Program-made: the position numbers and the translations under genes
Notes under the pieces: model-generated
The model's input: only the letters and a program-made list of their open reading frames with translations
The model's database searches: none
Told to the model about the DNA's origin: nothing
Shown here: piece after piece, positions 46,640-57,660 of the stretch
Layout of the letters: every line of letters starts with the position of its first letter
How positions within the stretch are numbered: the first letter of the stretch is position 1
Source: Diabrotica undecimpunctata
Lineage: Eukaryota; Arthropoda; Insecta; Coleoptera; Chrysomelidae
Assembly (NCBI RefSeq): GCF_040954645.1
Contig: NC_092803.1
Location: forward strand, 13,889,230 to 13,953,229
Direction of reading: 5' to 3'
Length of the DNA stretch: 64,000 nucleotides

Positions 46640-49039
46640 ATGGATCAAGATGATGAAATAGCTGCAGCAGCGGCGGCCTATATAGTGTTGTCGGCAAAAA
46701 AGAAAAAAAGAAAGCACAAATGTTGGGTGAAACCAAGTCTCTGTGATAGAAGTGAATATGGTGGCATGCATCTACTCAATGTATTAAAAAAAGACGATGT
46801 ATACATAGGAAATAATAAAAATAATGGTAGTGTCAAAAATTTTTTACGAATGTCCAGCACCGATTTTGAATGGTTATTATGTCAAATTGCCCCCAAAATA
46901 CAGAAAGAAGATACAAATTATAGACAAGCCATTTCACCAATGGAACGACTACTGCTCACACTGCGATTCCTTGCAACAGGCGATTCTTACCATTCCTTGA
47001 TGTACTTGTTCAAAATTTCGGTATCATCAATTAGGAGAATTATACCAGAAGTATGTAAAGTAATCGCTGAAGTTCTGAAGGATAAACTTAAGGTAAGTAG
47101 ATACCTCGGTAGATATACAGCTTTTCAATCAAATGACATAATGTAATTAGTAGTAGACATTTTATTAAATTTTAATAAAAACCAATTTTTTGAAGTGTGA
47201 GAAAAAAATTAACAAGATATTTTATTTAAATTCTAAATAAAAAATTTAAAAAATCTAATTAAAAAATTAAAGAGATATTCTTTTTAACAAATAATATTTT
47301 ATCAGTAATTTACATCAAGTCCTGCATCTGACATGGCCAGACGTATCGCATCAGATATAGATGATTCTTGAAGATTTCTACAAGGCTGCTTTTCTTTTGA
47401 GAGTGTCGAATTGTTTGTCTCTGTTTGGGGAAGATAGTTAGTTTCATAACAAGAGCTATTTGGGGATGGCATAGGTGTGTGTGTTGTTGAGGCTGGTGAT
47501 GTTACAGAATCATTGGTACTGGATGAGTAATAGTTCTGGTTATCTGAATAATATCTTGCTGTGTTGTTATTGGCCGAAGGTGTATGCCAACTTTGATAAC
47601 ATGGAAATGGCTGATCGTATTTACCCATAGATGCGTCATACAAAATATTAGAGATCAAATGCTCTACCGTGTTTTTAGCGTTTTCATTTTGAAGATTTTC
47701 GATTTTACAAGCAACTAATTCGCCGAAAATTTGGAACCGATTACGTGGCTTTTTATTTTGTAGCTGCTTCAGCAATACATATGCCTCTTCCTGTCGTTCG
47801 TCAGTTTTCACATTAGCTTGTCTTTTCTTCATTGTTTTTGGACTTTTAAAGAGCCTAGGTCCCTGTTTACTTTTTGTAGTGCTGCTTGTGGAAGGCGTTG
47901 GAGATCTGGTTCTGTTTTCATTAGGCTTTGTAGGTGTTTCAGTAATAGCAGCAACAGTTTTGTTCAGAGTGTCGACGTCATTGTTCGCCTCTCCAACAAT
48001 AAAAGAAGAATCAGTTACTGCATCTGCCTCGTCTGCTATATTGGAATCTTGCGATTCAACTTCCCCGCTGTCCGTTGCACTGCTGTCTGACCCATCATCT
48101 TCACCCTGAAAATTAAAAATATATTTTTACTTCTTACTCTTTTAATATGAAATACAAATTATATTTAAAGCGAGAGAAGTTTTGATTAAACAAATTTACC
48201 GGTTTTTAATTTTTCAGATGCCTCAGAGTAGAGAGGAGTGGCTTATTACGGGACATCAATTCGCTAATCTTTGGAATTTTCCTAAATGTGCCGGGGTTAT
48301 GGATGGCAAACACATTATGATACAAGCACCAAAACATAGTGGCAGTGAATTTTATAAATTTAAGTCTTTCTTCAGTGTGGTGTTATTTATTGTGGCCAAC
48401 GCAAATTATGAGGTGATGTATCTTAATGTGGGCAGCCAAGGTCGTATATCCGACGGTGGAGTGTTTGACAGTACTCATTTCAAAAAAATGTTATATCAAA
48501 ACACGCTCAATTTGCCTGAATTAGAACCATTGCCAGGAAGAACAAAAGCTGTTCCGTTTGTTTTTCTAGGAGATGACGCTTTTCCCCTATCACCAAACTT
48601 ATTGAAACCTTACCCTGACACTCAAGAGAAAGGTTCCTCAAAACGAATTTGTAATTACCGCTTGTCACGCGCTAGGCGTATTTCTGAGAACGTTTTTGGA
48701 ATCATGTCTGCTAGGTTCAGGGTATTAAGAAAACCCATGCTACTTGAACCCGACAGAGTAAAATTAGTTGTTGCTGCATGTGTATATCTCCATAATTTTC
48801 TGAGAAGCAGTTTACACTCCCGAAAGTCATACTCACCTCCTGGCACCTTTGATTCAGAAGACAAAGATACGGGCGAAAGGGTCCCAGGTTCTTGGAGAAA
48901 CGAAATAAAGAACAATATGTTTGCATCACTGCAAAAACAAGCACGTAATTCAACGTTGGAAGCTAAACAAGTTCGAGATGAATTTGCTCAATATTTTATG
49001 TCACCCGAAGGAATGGTTCCATGGCAAAATAATTTTTAA
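46640..49039 (+). CDS. Harbinger transposase (HARBI1-like), two exons
   Basis: Exon 1 runs 46640-47092 and exon 2 48218-49039, joined by a GTAAGT...TTTTTCAG intron that falls between codons. Start MDQDDEIAAAAAAYI, a lysine-rich stretch (nuclear localisation type), then the helix-turn-helix region MERLLLTLRFLATGDSYHSL and FKISVSSIRRIIPEV. Exon 2 opens with MPQSREEW. The DDE triad is present: D in CAGVMDGKHI, D in FLGDDAFPL, E in RARRISENVFG. The length, about 424 residues, is normal for the family, and no stop or shift is visible. It should cut the element's ends at TWA targets, with the MADF partner aiding nuclear entry or DNA binding. Its intron contains the minus-strand partner's exon 2. 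Confidence 0.9.
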
Positions 49040-49428
49040 CTTTGTATAAAAATTACAAATAAAACAAAAAAAATACGTACCTCACTTGTAGTTATTCCTT
49101 TTTCAGTACATTTTCTAACTTTGTTCCTGCCCGCAAGAAACAACAAGACTTCATAAGAAAACCATTTTGAAATAAATACGGCGCCGGCTCCCGACTTTTT
49201 TAACGTACGATATTTTTTTCTTTCTCTATAGAATTATGCAATAACATTTTTCATTTTTCTTTTCACTTCTTCTATATTTGAGCCTGTTTTTTCTGCCAAT
49301 GTTGTCCAAGCATCGTGTTTCGCATTTCTACATTTATACTGGGCGTGCTTTGTATTCCATAAACACTCACAAAGCTTATAGTTTTCGATTAATTCGAGTA
49401 CTAACTCATTTGTCCACATGAACGGCAT
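47302..49428 (-). pseudogene. Harbinger MADF-domain partner protein, two exons, one stop
   Basis: Exon 1 is 49428-49081 and exon 2 48105-47302, with intron 49080-48106 (GTACGT...TTTTCAG); the frame is kept across the junction (TTSE|GEDDG). Exon 1 holds a MADF/SANT-like domain: TNELVLELIENYKLCECLWN, KHDAWTTLAEKTG, KKSGAGAVFISKWFSYEVLL. A TAA at 49229-49231, inside this domain after MKNVIA, is the only visible lesion. Exon 2 is acidic and serine/threonine-rich, then helical (QEEAYVLLKQLQNKKPRNRF, LVACKIENLQ), and ends DAIRLAMSDAGLDVNY. In this superfamily the MADF/Myb-like protein binds the ends and carries the transposase to the nucleus (known from the family). The stop could be suppressed, spliced around, or fatal. 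Confidence 0.85.
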
Positions 49429-49750
49429 TTTTCTATTTTTTCACACGTCCGACCGACTATAAATTATTCCACGTTCGCCGTCGAGCTGCACTAGACAAAA
49501 ACAAGTCACTACAAGTTGCTGTATCTGTTTCCACTCAGACAACAATATGTTTATGTTGCTTGTTGTTGCCGTATTTCTTTTGAAGTTTACCGCTAAAACT
49601 GACAACCACCAACAATCGCAAACATGCAACATTTGTTGTCGAAACAAGAAGAAACACTTAGGAACTTTGAGGAACTTTGCGAAACATTTTTAAGCAACAA
49701 GCAACAGAAACACAAAAGTTCCTTCATGTTCCTCTGGTGGAAACTATACT

Positions 49751-49970
49751 TAATGATACTATGTCACCAGAAACTTTGTTCTCTAATTTCGAAATCGACG
49801 AGATGACAGCATCATGTTTATCTTCAAATATATACGTTTCTGGAATAAACCCTTCTTCCTGCAAAGCGTTCTTTAGTCGTTGGACTAACTCAGACTTCTA
49901 CTCCAGTAGAAGCTAATTCTCTATCCTCGAGATGTCTTCTTAAATTTGTCACTGTGAGCTCATAAATCGT
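49751..49970 (-). pseudogene. Gag-like ORF with SAP domain, upstream half (LTR element)
   Basis: Minus strand from the methionine at about 49966: MTTIYELTVTNLRRHLEDRE, a SAP-type DNA-binding helix pair, interrupted by one extra base near 49908, then KSELVQRLKNALQEEGF and PETYIFEDKHDAVISSI, leading into the first SLENKVSGDI coiled-coil repeat. SAP-coiled-coil proteins of this kind stand at the gag position of insect LTR retrotransposons. The LTR lies directly upstream at 50004-50419. The protein is cut by the Harbinger element and carries a frameshift. Confidence 0.65.
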
Positions 49971-50003
49971 CGTCATTTTCACAATTTTACTTCTGAGACC
50001 ACT

Positions 50004-50419
50004 TGTTATGTTATTATAAGTCTTCTAATTTATTGTTTTTATTTATTTATTAAAGGTTCTATTTATAACACTTTCAAATTTATTAAAGTCTTTATTACTA
50101 ATTTATTTACACGAACAATTATACAATTTATTGTAATACGGGAGTTACATTTTAAGCGCGGCGCGGTCTTCAAAAATTAACTAATTGTTCTTTAAAAACT
50201 TTCGTATTTATATATAAAGCACCGTTAAACTAGAATCTCGTCGAAGGATGTCGACCTGACCCTTGGCGAAAAGACTAGAAGGTCACGGCATACTGGTTCT
50301 ATTCGGCCTGGGGAGACCCGTCGATCTTCTTACTAGAAAATACTCGAATGAATAAGCATATTAGTAATAAACATGTTTACAGTTCTGAGTCATACGACAC
50401 GTCACCATCTATCGTAACA
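50004..50419 (-). repeat. LTR (5' LTR of a gypsy-type element)
   Basis: On the minus strand a 416-bp block begins TGTTACGATAG and ends CATAACA (TG...CA). It contains a TATA-like TTTATATATAAATA (about 50225-50208) and several AATAAA signals, and is followed by TGGTCTCAGAAG, a plausible primer-binding site start, 38 bases before the gag-like ATG. The GC-rich first third differs from the surroundings. No second LTR was found in the window, so the element is incomplete. Confidence 0.6.
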
Positions 50420-50429
50420 ATATTCTTAT

Positions 50430-50880
50430 TCCCATAAAACCAGTTGTCAAATGCTGCTTTTGTACAAAGCTATACTCATACCAGTTTAGGTATATGAAAT
50501 AGAACTATGGGGCTGTAGTAATCCTTCAAATAGGAAGATACTTCGAACATTCCAATCTAAAATACTTCGTATGATATGTAAAGCTTCATGGTATGTATCT
50601 AACCAAACACTTCACAATGATCTGGATATCCCAATACTTAAAGACATAATAAATAATCACTCAATAAAATATAAAAATCGTACCACTGATCATAACAACG
50701 AACTGATAAATAATTTATTCACTCAACCATTTACCGAAAGAAGATTGAAGAGAGTATGGCCAGAAGACCTAACTCAATACTTAGAGAACCGTCACTGGAC
50801 TGTAGCTAGCTTACCTAATTTACTTACAGACTATTTACTTATTACTCTGTGTATAGAGTAGATTGTAAACATGCATGAGA
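50430..50880 (+). pseudogene. LINE C-terminus, Jockey-like
   Basis: Plus strand: IELWGCSNPSNRKILRTFQS, KILRMICKASWYVSNQTLHN, DLDIPILKDIINNHSIKY and FTERRLKRVWPEDL form the C-terminal thumb region of Jockey-type LINEs, with a stop at 50861. The frame is open over the last 96 codons. There is a weakly conserved 3' tail to about 50900. Confidence 0.75.
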
Positions 50881-50899
50881 ACAATAAAAAAATTAAAAA

Positions 50900-52230
50900 T
50901 TTAATCCGATATAACTCGAATAGCGACACCTAAATAATTCATTTACAAATCCCAAAGATGCTTTCGTTTTGTCATTAATATATAAATTTGTTTATAACAA
51001 AATAAAACTGCATATTTTTGCTACGTTGTAGACTTTTTTTGGAAAAACTTACGAAACTTGTACCTTTTAACGCTCTAAATACAAAGCTCAAATCGTTAAT
51101 AAATTATTTTATTTATTTTATTTTATTATTCCATTGAATAATACTTTTAACAGATTTTATGTATAAAATGATCCCGATAATATCATTATTTTTAACTATT
51201 TGCCATAACATTATACATCCCGATGTTAAAAGCTTTAACAGCTCATATCACGTTTCCAATTATCCTATTTTATGAAGTTCCACCTCAGTTCCGATGGAAA
51301 CCACTTTCGGTCTGACGGGAAATACAGTATGGAAAATTGGTAACTGTAGAAATTCTCGATATTACCACCGTTAAATTTTATTCGGATCATTACTGAATAA
51401 ATTGAAGTTGAACAATTATTGGCTCAATCAGAGTTGGAGATATCGTAAATTACTTTGGTCTGGAAATTAGGGAAATTTTATTTGGCTGATTGAGTCGACC
51501 GATACTTATGAAACTTTAGTTTATGAACAAAATTCTGAAAACGAGTGTTTTCTACAATTTTATACGTATTTATTACGTATATATAATACGCATTTATACG
51601 TATGATTTATTATATTATTTAGGTATGTCTGTATAGCAAAATAAATCTTGCAGATATTCAAAACTATGTTCTAGATATTTTTCTGTTAATTTCTGTTGGT
51701 CATGAATGATTTGTACCGGGTGGTCCAATAAGCCGATCTCTCGGCTATTATATCAGAAACTATTCATGTTATAACTTTAGGAGCAAAAATTCCTTAGTAA
51801 AAGTGGCTAAGAGAAATCGCTGGAAATAACTTTCAAGTTTCTGGGTTAACCGCTAGGGGGCGTAACCTGTGAAGAAAAACTTGAAAACCAGTTTTTTGTA
51901 AAATATACCCAATTATACCAAGTGTTAAATAAGTAAACTAGAAAGAGGCCTAAATTCCGCACAAAGTTGTTCAAGTACTTTTTTTTATTTTTTCAAATAA
52001 AGGGTGGGGGAGTGTGGGAAAGTATTTGTGGATAAATACCTATAACTTTGGTTTGGATCAACCGATTTTTACGAAATTAGTGTCATTAGAAAGAGTGTGG
52101 ATGATTTAATTTACGTCTACTAAAAAACAATTGCATTTAGTTTTAATTGTCATGTGTAGAGGGTACTTTCGATTTACTGATTTTTTTGAGTTACTGGATC
52201 AAGTACATATAATACAACCTATTTATCATG
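50900..52230. other. No gene recognised
   Basis: AT-rich. 51715-52050 is more complex (CCGGGTGGTCCAATAAGC, AACCGCTAGGGGGCGTAAC) and looks like part of a dispersed repeat that I cannot name. Confidence 0.4.
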
Positions 52231-52239
52231 AGAACCCTT

Positions 52240-53155
52240 TAATAAGTCGTATTGTTTTAAACAACTATCTAACAAATTGGCCAAAATCTGTTTGAATTTA
52301 TACAGACGCATCTAAAGGTTCAAGGGGTACTGGTTGTGCCTTTTATGTTCCAGATAGATTTATAGAAAAAATGTTTGCCCACAAATTTCTCTATTTTTAG
52401 TGCCGAGGCTGCGGCCATAGATGAAGCTTTAATTTATTTTAAATTTGCATCATATAGTTCAGCAGTAATTTTATCTGATTCATTATCTGTACTTACAGCT
52501 ATTCAAAAACCGCAACTACCATGTAGTACTTCTAATCCATACATTTTTTTAATTAAAAAATGCTTATTTTAAATTAATAAATACATCCAAAAAATACAAT
52601 TGATGTGAATCAAAGCACATTCAGGACTTACATATAATGAACACGTAGACCAGTTAGCTAAAAATTCCATCAGTCATGGAACACTATCCAACTATCATCC
52701 TTGCATTATAGATGCTTTTGCTTGTTCAAGAACTGAACAAATGAACAACTGGAAAGCACACTGGGAAAAGTATTGTAGTATTTTAACAACACAATATAGT
52801 TTGATACAACCAAATATTCCAAAAAATCCTTGGTATAAGAATTTCATCCTCCCTCGCAAATATATAACTACCATCAGTAGACTTAGATTTGGTCATGCAT
52901 GTTATCCTGCACATTTATTTAAAATAAATATATTAGATTCCGATATTTGTCAATAATGTCAGATTAAAAGTTACTTAAACCACATATTTTTTGAATGTCA
53001 AAAGTATAAACAACCCACCAACAACCTAATTCAAAAAATTATGGACAAGAACATCCCACTTCCTGTTAATATTCCCTTTCTACTATCACTTAATGAAAAG
53101 AAAATGTTTGACTGCTTGATAAACTTTTTGTCTGATAGTAAAGTATGCCTGTAAT
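52240..53155 (+). pseudogene. LINE RNase H plus C-terminal knuckle, I-like
   Basis: Plus-strand frames: IYTDASKGSRGTGCAFYVPD (RNase H first acidic motif, 52298-52350), then after a shift FSIFSAEAAAIDEALIYF (E motif) and VILSDSLSVLTAIQ (D motif), then IKAHSGLTYNEHVDQLAK (last acidic motif). The C-terminal region follows: YITTISRLRFGHACYPAHLF, a knuckle CQ-stop-CQIKSYLNHIFFEC, and DCLINFLSDSKVCL with a stop at 53152. Few lesions: two frame changes and one stop. An A-rich 3' tail of about 300 bp follows. It is a 5'-truncated copy. Confidence 0.82.
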
Positions 53156-53880
53156 TAGATTTGTAACCTATGTTTAGAAAAAATTAAAAAAAAAAGATCA
53201 AAAAAGGAATATAAAAAAAATACTTAAAAAAATAGATTAAAAAAAATAACATAAAAATATAGTAAAACAATCACTAAGAGGATCTAAACCTCCGAGATGT
53301 TGAATCAGGTTTATGTCCTAACGTAGTGATTAAAAAAATATATTACCATAGTTGTATTTATTAAGATAGTAGGATAGTAGGATAGATATTTTTATTTGTA
53401 AGATGTATACACTATGTATTTTATGTCTGTCAATAACTGAATTATAATAAAGGTATAATATAGTATTTATTAACATAGTATGTACATTAGCTAAGTACGG
53501 AATAATTATATTATTATTATTATTATATATTAATCATGTTTCACTAATTCTTCAAATATTTATATGCATATTTAAATTCGATAATAAAGTTCATGCTGAT
53601 TGTGACTGGCTGAATGACAATTGTCCAAGCCAAGAGCAAAAAAATATGATTTTCTTTTTGATACATTGAAAATAAGTTTTAATTTACGATTCTTAGTTTT
53701 GCTAGATGAATAGGATAAAAGCATGAATATACCTTTGTGAAACAGAATAGCTTTGAAACCAATAAACATTTTAAATTAAAGGTTCTATAGAGGAATATTG
53801 AAAGGAAGTATGGACTTTTATATGATATGATTGTTTCCATTTGCTATTGATATTACTTTTAATTATTGGTGTCTTATCTA
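53155..53880. other. LINE 3' tail and AT-rich spacer
   Basis: 53155-53280 is A-rich untranslated sequence of the preceding LINE. The rest has no supportable feature. Confidence 0.4.
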
Positions 53881-53899
53881 CAGAGTTTGAGACCAGTTT

Positions 53900-54260
53900 G
53901 TGCCTTAGTATCAATGGTTTTTTCAGCTAATAGGTCACTATCTTTGTTGTATTTAAGACCTAAGTGAGCTTTAACCCATAAAAAATGAACAGATTTCTAA
54001 TTTTTATAACTATCATAAAGAAGTTTTTTAATTTGAATTACATTAGTGATTAAGATACTATTAAAACAGATATATTCTCATTCAGAATTTTTTCAAAGTA
54101 TATTAATGCTTCATATTTATATTGCTATAGCTTCAGCACTAAAGATGGAAAAATACGGATTTATCCGAAAAAGTTTTTTTGGGATAGTTTGTGGAATATA
54201 GAAAACAAATCCAGTACCGGGAGTAAACTTTGACGCAATAGTATACATATCATAAAGGTT
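53900..54260 (-). pseudogene. LINE RNase H fragment, opposite orientation
   Basis: Minus strand: KFTPGTGFVFYIPQTIPKKL then YFSIFSAEAIAI, and after a break EALIYFEKILNENIS and HFLWVKAHLGLKYNKDSD LLAEKTI (last acidic motif). It is clearly related to 52298-52660 but more decayed. Confidence 0.75.
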
Positions 54261-54524
54261 TGATAGACGTCCTAAGCCGGTGTTTAAATATTTTTTCCGT
54301 CGACCGTTCATTTATGATCAATTTTAACACCCTCAAAATCATTGATTAATGACCCCTATTAATGAATGATTTTCTATTAATGAACGATTTCATTATAGGC
54401 AACACAACATACATTGCTTGCATAAATTAAACGCTCTGTGATTGGCAGTGACCTGCGGTGTAGGCAACCAAACATATACCTATTTACTTTATTGTTTAAA
54501 ATTCTGTGCATTTGAAAAATCAAA

Positions 54525-54757
54525 GAATGGATATTGACGAAGAGTTTAATTTAACTCCACCAGAATTTAACTTCTTCTATCACAGAATTTACAGAGATCC
54601 AAGAAGACTTAAATATAAATTTGCCAAAATGCTATACAGCAGATAATCATTTATCAATATCTTCCTTTAATTTGAGTAATTGTACAATTTCGAATATTAA
54701 TGTTTGCTATAATAAAACTACCACTAAGGAAACTTTGAATAAAGTCAATGAAAGCTG
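54525..54757 (+). pseudogene. Small unassigned ORF with one frameshift
   Basis: From ATG at 54528: MDIDEEFNLTPPEFN, then after a one-base shift SSITEFTEIQEDLNINLPKC, LSISSFNLSNCTISNINVC and ETLNKVNES with a stop. The second part has an alternating hydrophobic pattern. I do not recognise the family. The region 54290-54910 may be one element, since GGTCGACGG-type sequence occurs on both sides (54297, 54828). Confidence 0.3.
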
Positions 54758-54863
54758 AAAAAATTGTTGTTTATCGTTAAGTAAATAAATATTTAAACTA
54801 AGATATCTTTATTTCTGAAAAGTACGGTCGACGGAAAAGTTTTGTAGCGAACTCGTGAATTAA

Positions 54864-54910
54864 AATGGCGATTAACAATCTCGAACAAATATCTCAATTG
54901 TTAATCGCCC
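54864..54910. repeat. Short inverted repeat
   Basis: GGCGATTAACAAT at the left and ATTGTTAATCGCC at the right, exact 13-bp arms around 18 bases. Confidence 0.8.
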
Positions 54911-54959
54911 TTATTAATACACTTGTTGGTTAAATACCTATTATACCTCTGTATCTTTG

Positions 54960-56150
54960 ATTATAATGTATAATAAAAGATTTTTGTTCCCTTTTCTTCT
55001 GTACATATATTGTAATGATTGTAAAAAAGTTATATTATACAGTTATAGTAAAATAAAATCTAGTTTTCTGCTAGTTCTGCTAGTTGAAAAATATCTTTTT
55101 AACATATCTCGAGTTACTAGTTTCCCCGCACTATTATGTGGGGCATTCGCAGATTCTATTCGCCGATAGGAATGATCCCATAACTTGTATCCAGTGACAT
55201 TTTTCGGAGAGAAAAACCTAATCTAAATATTTTTCCGGTTTCTTCCGGTTATTGGGAGCAAAATGAGGATGTATATCTCTTTCCCTTCAGCCAAGTGGTA
55301 TGAGTTTTGTGAAAATGTGTATAACTGGGGTAGCGGCAAGTATGACGTAAGAGAAAAGAAACTATAATATTCTTATCTGCTTCAGAAAGGAAAAAACTAC
55401 AGCACCAAAATGTTCCCAAAAAATAAATATTTCTTCTAAATGAATTCAAAACAGTAGTTGTCAATAAAAAAATACAATATGTTATCTTTATATGGTTTTG
55501 AAACTATTTTCTTATGATATTTTTATATTATCCACTATTTTTAATTGAATTAGTTCACAATTTTAGTTGAAAATACATTTATCTTCTGAAATCATTCTCA
55601 GAATACGAATTAAACTAATTATTTTGTTTTATTAAATTACAATACAAAAAAAATTTCAATAATTTAACACATGTGTTATTTATTTTAAAGTTGAGATCTT
55701 TGAAACGATATTGTCAATGTATTTGAGGTGCGTTCCTGAGATGACTTTATTGGATAATAGATCATTTGATTACATGAAATAAATTTTATCTTAAAATATT
55801 TTAATCTTTAAAATAATTATCTCAACAAAATAACGTTTATGTCTTTACTAATAGACAGAAAAATTAACTAATAGATCACCAGTAGAGCAGTGAGAGGATT
55901 GTGCTTAAAATAAATACGTTGGTGAGTCGGTTGTGTTTTCAGTCGCTAGAGAAAAGTGTGCTGAATACATTTTAGAGACGTTATGATAAAAACTTATAAT
56001 AAAACAGATTTTCTTTTTATGCAGTTTGTCAATTTTTTGGTATGAAAAGGAAAGATAGTTAAGATTTGATTTCACGTAGAATGCGTTTGTGTATCCGCTT
56101 ATACGTATTTCATTCTAAAAGGAATCTTCGGAGCGGCTATTTACAAACGC
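54960..56150. other. No gene recognised
   Basis: AT-rich; only short frames. Confidence 0.4.
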
Positions 56151-56159
56151 TCTGAACGT

Positions 56160-56625
56160 AAAATCAATCTTTCCTGTCATAGTAGAAGCAACACTAAAAT
56201 GACTTCGATATAGACGCAATAGCGACATCTGATGATAAATAACCAAATAAAATCCGAAGATTTCTAATTTTCGAAACGAACTTCAGATTTCTGCTTTAAT
56301 CTGTGCCTTCTAATTCTAAAAATTGTAAGGCAAAACAGACGTTCATAAAGAAAAGATGTAATTAGAGACACGGGGAATCTAAAATTGCATTCCACAACAT
56401 ATCTTCTCAACTAAGATTCCCCATGTCTCTAATTACATCTTTATCAACGTCTGTTTTGCCTTGCAATTCTACGAAGGCACAGATTAAAGCAGAAATCTGA
56501 ATTTGGTTTCGAAAATTAGAAATCTTCGGATTTCGTTTCGTGATGTATCATCAGATGTCGCTGTGGCGTCCATATCGAAACAATCTTAGTGTTGCTTCTA
56601 CTACGACGGTAAAGATTGATTTCAG
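56160..56625. repeat. Palindrome next to a piggyBac end
   Basis: Arms 56160 to about 56385 and about 56400-56625 are inverted copies. AATCAATCTTTCC opposes GTAAAGATTGATT, TCGATATAGACGC opposes GCGTCCATATCGA, GACATCTGATGAT opposes ATCATCAGATGTC, and GATGTAATTAGAGACA opposes TGTCTCTAATTACATC. The loop is about 15 bp. The arms differ at scattered positions. Confidence 0.8.
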
Positions 56626-56740
56626 TACTAGTCGTAAATGCAAACAATGTGGAAAATTTATGTGTGGTGAACACACTATCTATACTTGCACAGATTGTTA
56701 TGAGGATAATTTTTTGAATAGATTTAAAGCATGTGTATAA
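56625..56740 (+). pseudogene. piggyBac transposase C-terminal cysteine-rich domain
   Basis: The plus-strand frame reads SRKCKQCGKFMCGEHTIYTC then TDCYEDNF and a stop at 56738. The CxxC...C..H...CxxC spacing is the zinc-binding C-terminus of piggyBac-type transposases. The palindrome ends exactly where this domain begins, so the rest of the transposase was lost or replaced. Confidence 0.65.
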
Positions 56741-56959
56741 TGTATTTTCTTAAAAAACATTAAAACTTTTATATTCTGATCAGTAGTTTCGATTTTTAAT
56801 CTTTTTTTTTTTTCAGAATGTATTCCCGATATTACATATTTTGAAAGTTTATAACACAAAATAAATGCTTAAGCTGTATATTATCATTTTCAAATAGTTG
56901 ACTAACATCTACTTAAATCATTTCCAAAAGTAGTAGAATAAATTTAAGCCAAAATGTTT

Positions 56960-57660
56960 GACAAACCTATATGCGGACAAGTACTCTGCACGCCAGCCGC
57001 AGTGTCGAGATTATAAGCGCCAGCCGTGGAAGATTGATAATAAACACCAACAAAACTAAAGTGTATAAAAATAAGCACGCAACCACAAATCCTACGACCA
57101 TTTGTTATAGAAAACGACGTCCTCGAAGCAGTGAACGAATTTGTATACCTGAAAGCGCTCCTTAACACTGAAAATAATACTACCGCAGAGATAAACCGCA
57201 GAATTTGCATTACCAGCAGATGCTATTTTGGGTTTAATCTCTTCCTTAAATCCACAACTAAATCGAGAAATTACAAAATAAAACTCTACAAAACAATAAT
57301 ACGCCCCAGTTCTAACATATGGTTCAGAGGACCCGTACTCTAACAAAAAAATAATGAAAACATGTTAGGATGTTTCGAAAGAAAATTATTAAGGCGAATC
57401 TATGGAGCAGTGAGTGTGGAGAAGATAATGTAAAACATATTAAGATAGGACGTCTGAGGTGGATAGGGCATGTAATAAACCCATTTGTCAAAGAAAAAGA
57501 GGAAGACCCAGAACAAGGTTCCTTGATAACATCGATGAAGACATGAGAAATATGAAAATACGTGCTTGCGGAAAAAGGCGATGGATAGGGACGACGGGAG
57601 AGAGAAATTCTTGAGAAGGATAGGACCCACGTAGAGTTGTAAATCCAGAATGATGATGAT
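56960..57660 (+). pseudogene. LINE RT C-terminal fragment, RTE-like
   Basis: Plus strand: [74 protein letters not shown] and later GRLRWIGHVI-type and KSRMMM remnants in other frames. It is the same family as 34690-34783 plus 37925-38290 and is uninterrupted at the site where that copy was hit by the Penelope-type insertion. Confidence 0.82.

Larger units (their letters stand above)
46443..49750 (+). mobile_element. PIF/Harbinger transposon, complete
   Basis: 3,308 bp, flanked by TAA duplications, with inverted ends sharing TTCCACC-GAGGAACA (left AAAATTGCTTCCACCGGAGG, right AGTATAGTTTCCACCAGAGG when read inward). It encodes both proteins of an autonomous element: a two-exon DDE transposase on the plus strand and a two-exon MADF-domain partner on the minus strand. 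Removing the element joins the flanking coiled-coil reading frame without a shift, confirming the boundaries. Confidence 0.9.

Noticed and set aside
47818..48109. Plus-strand frames opposite the MADF exon
   Set aside because: Antisense of exon 2 of the partner gene, inside the transposase intron.
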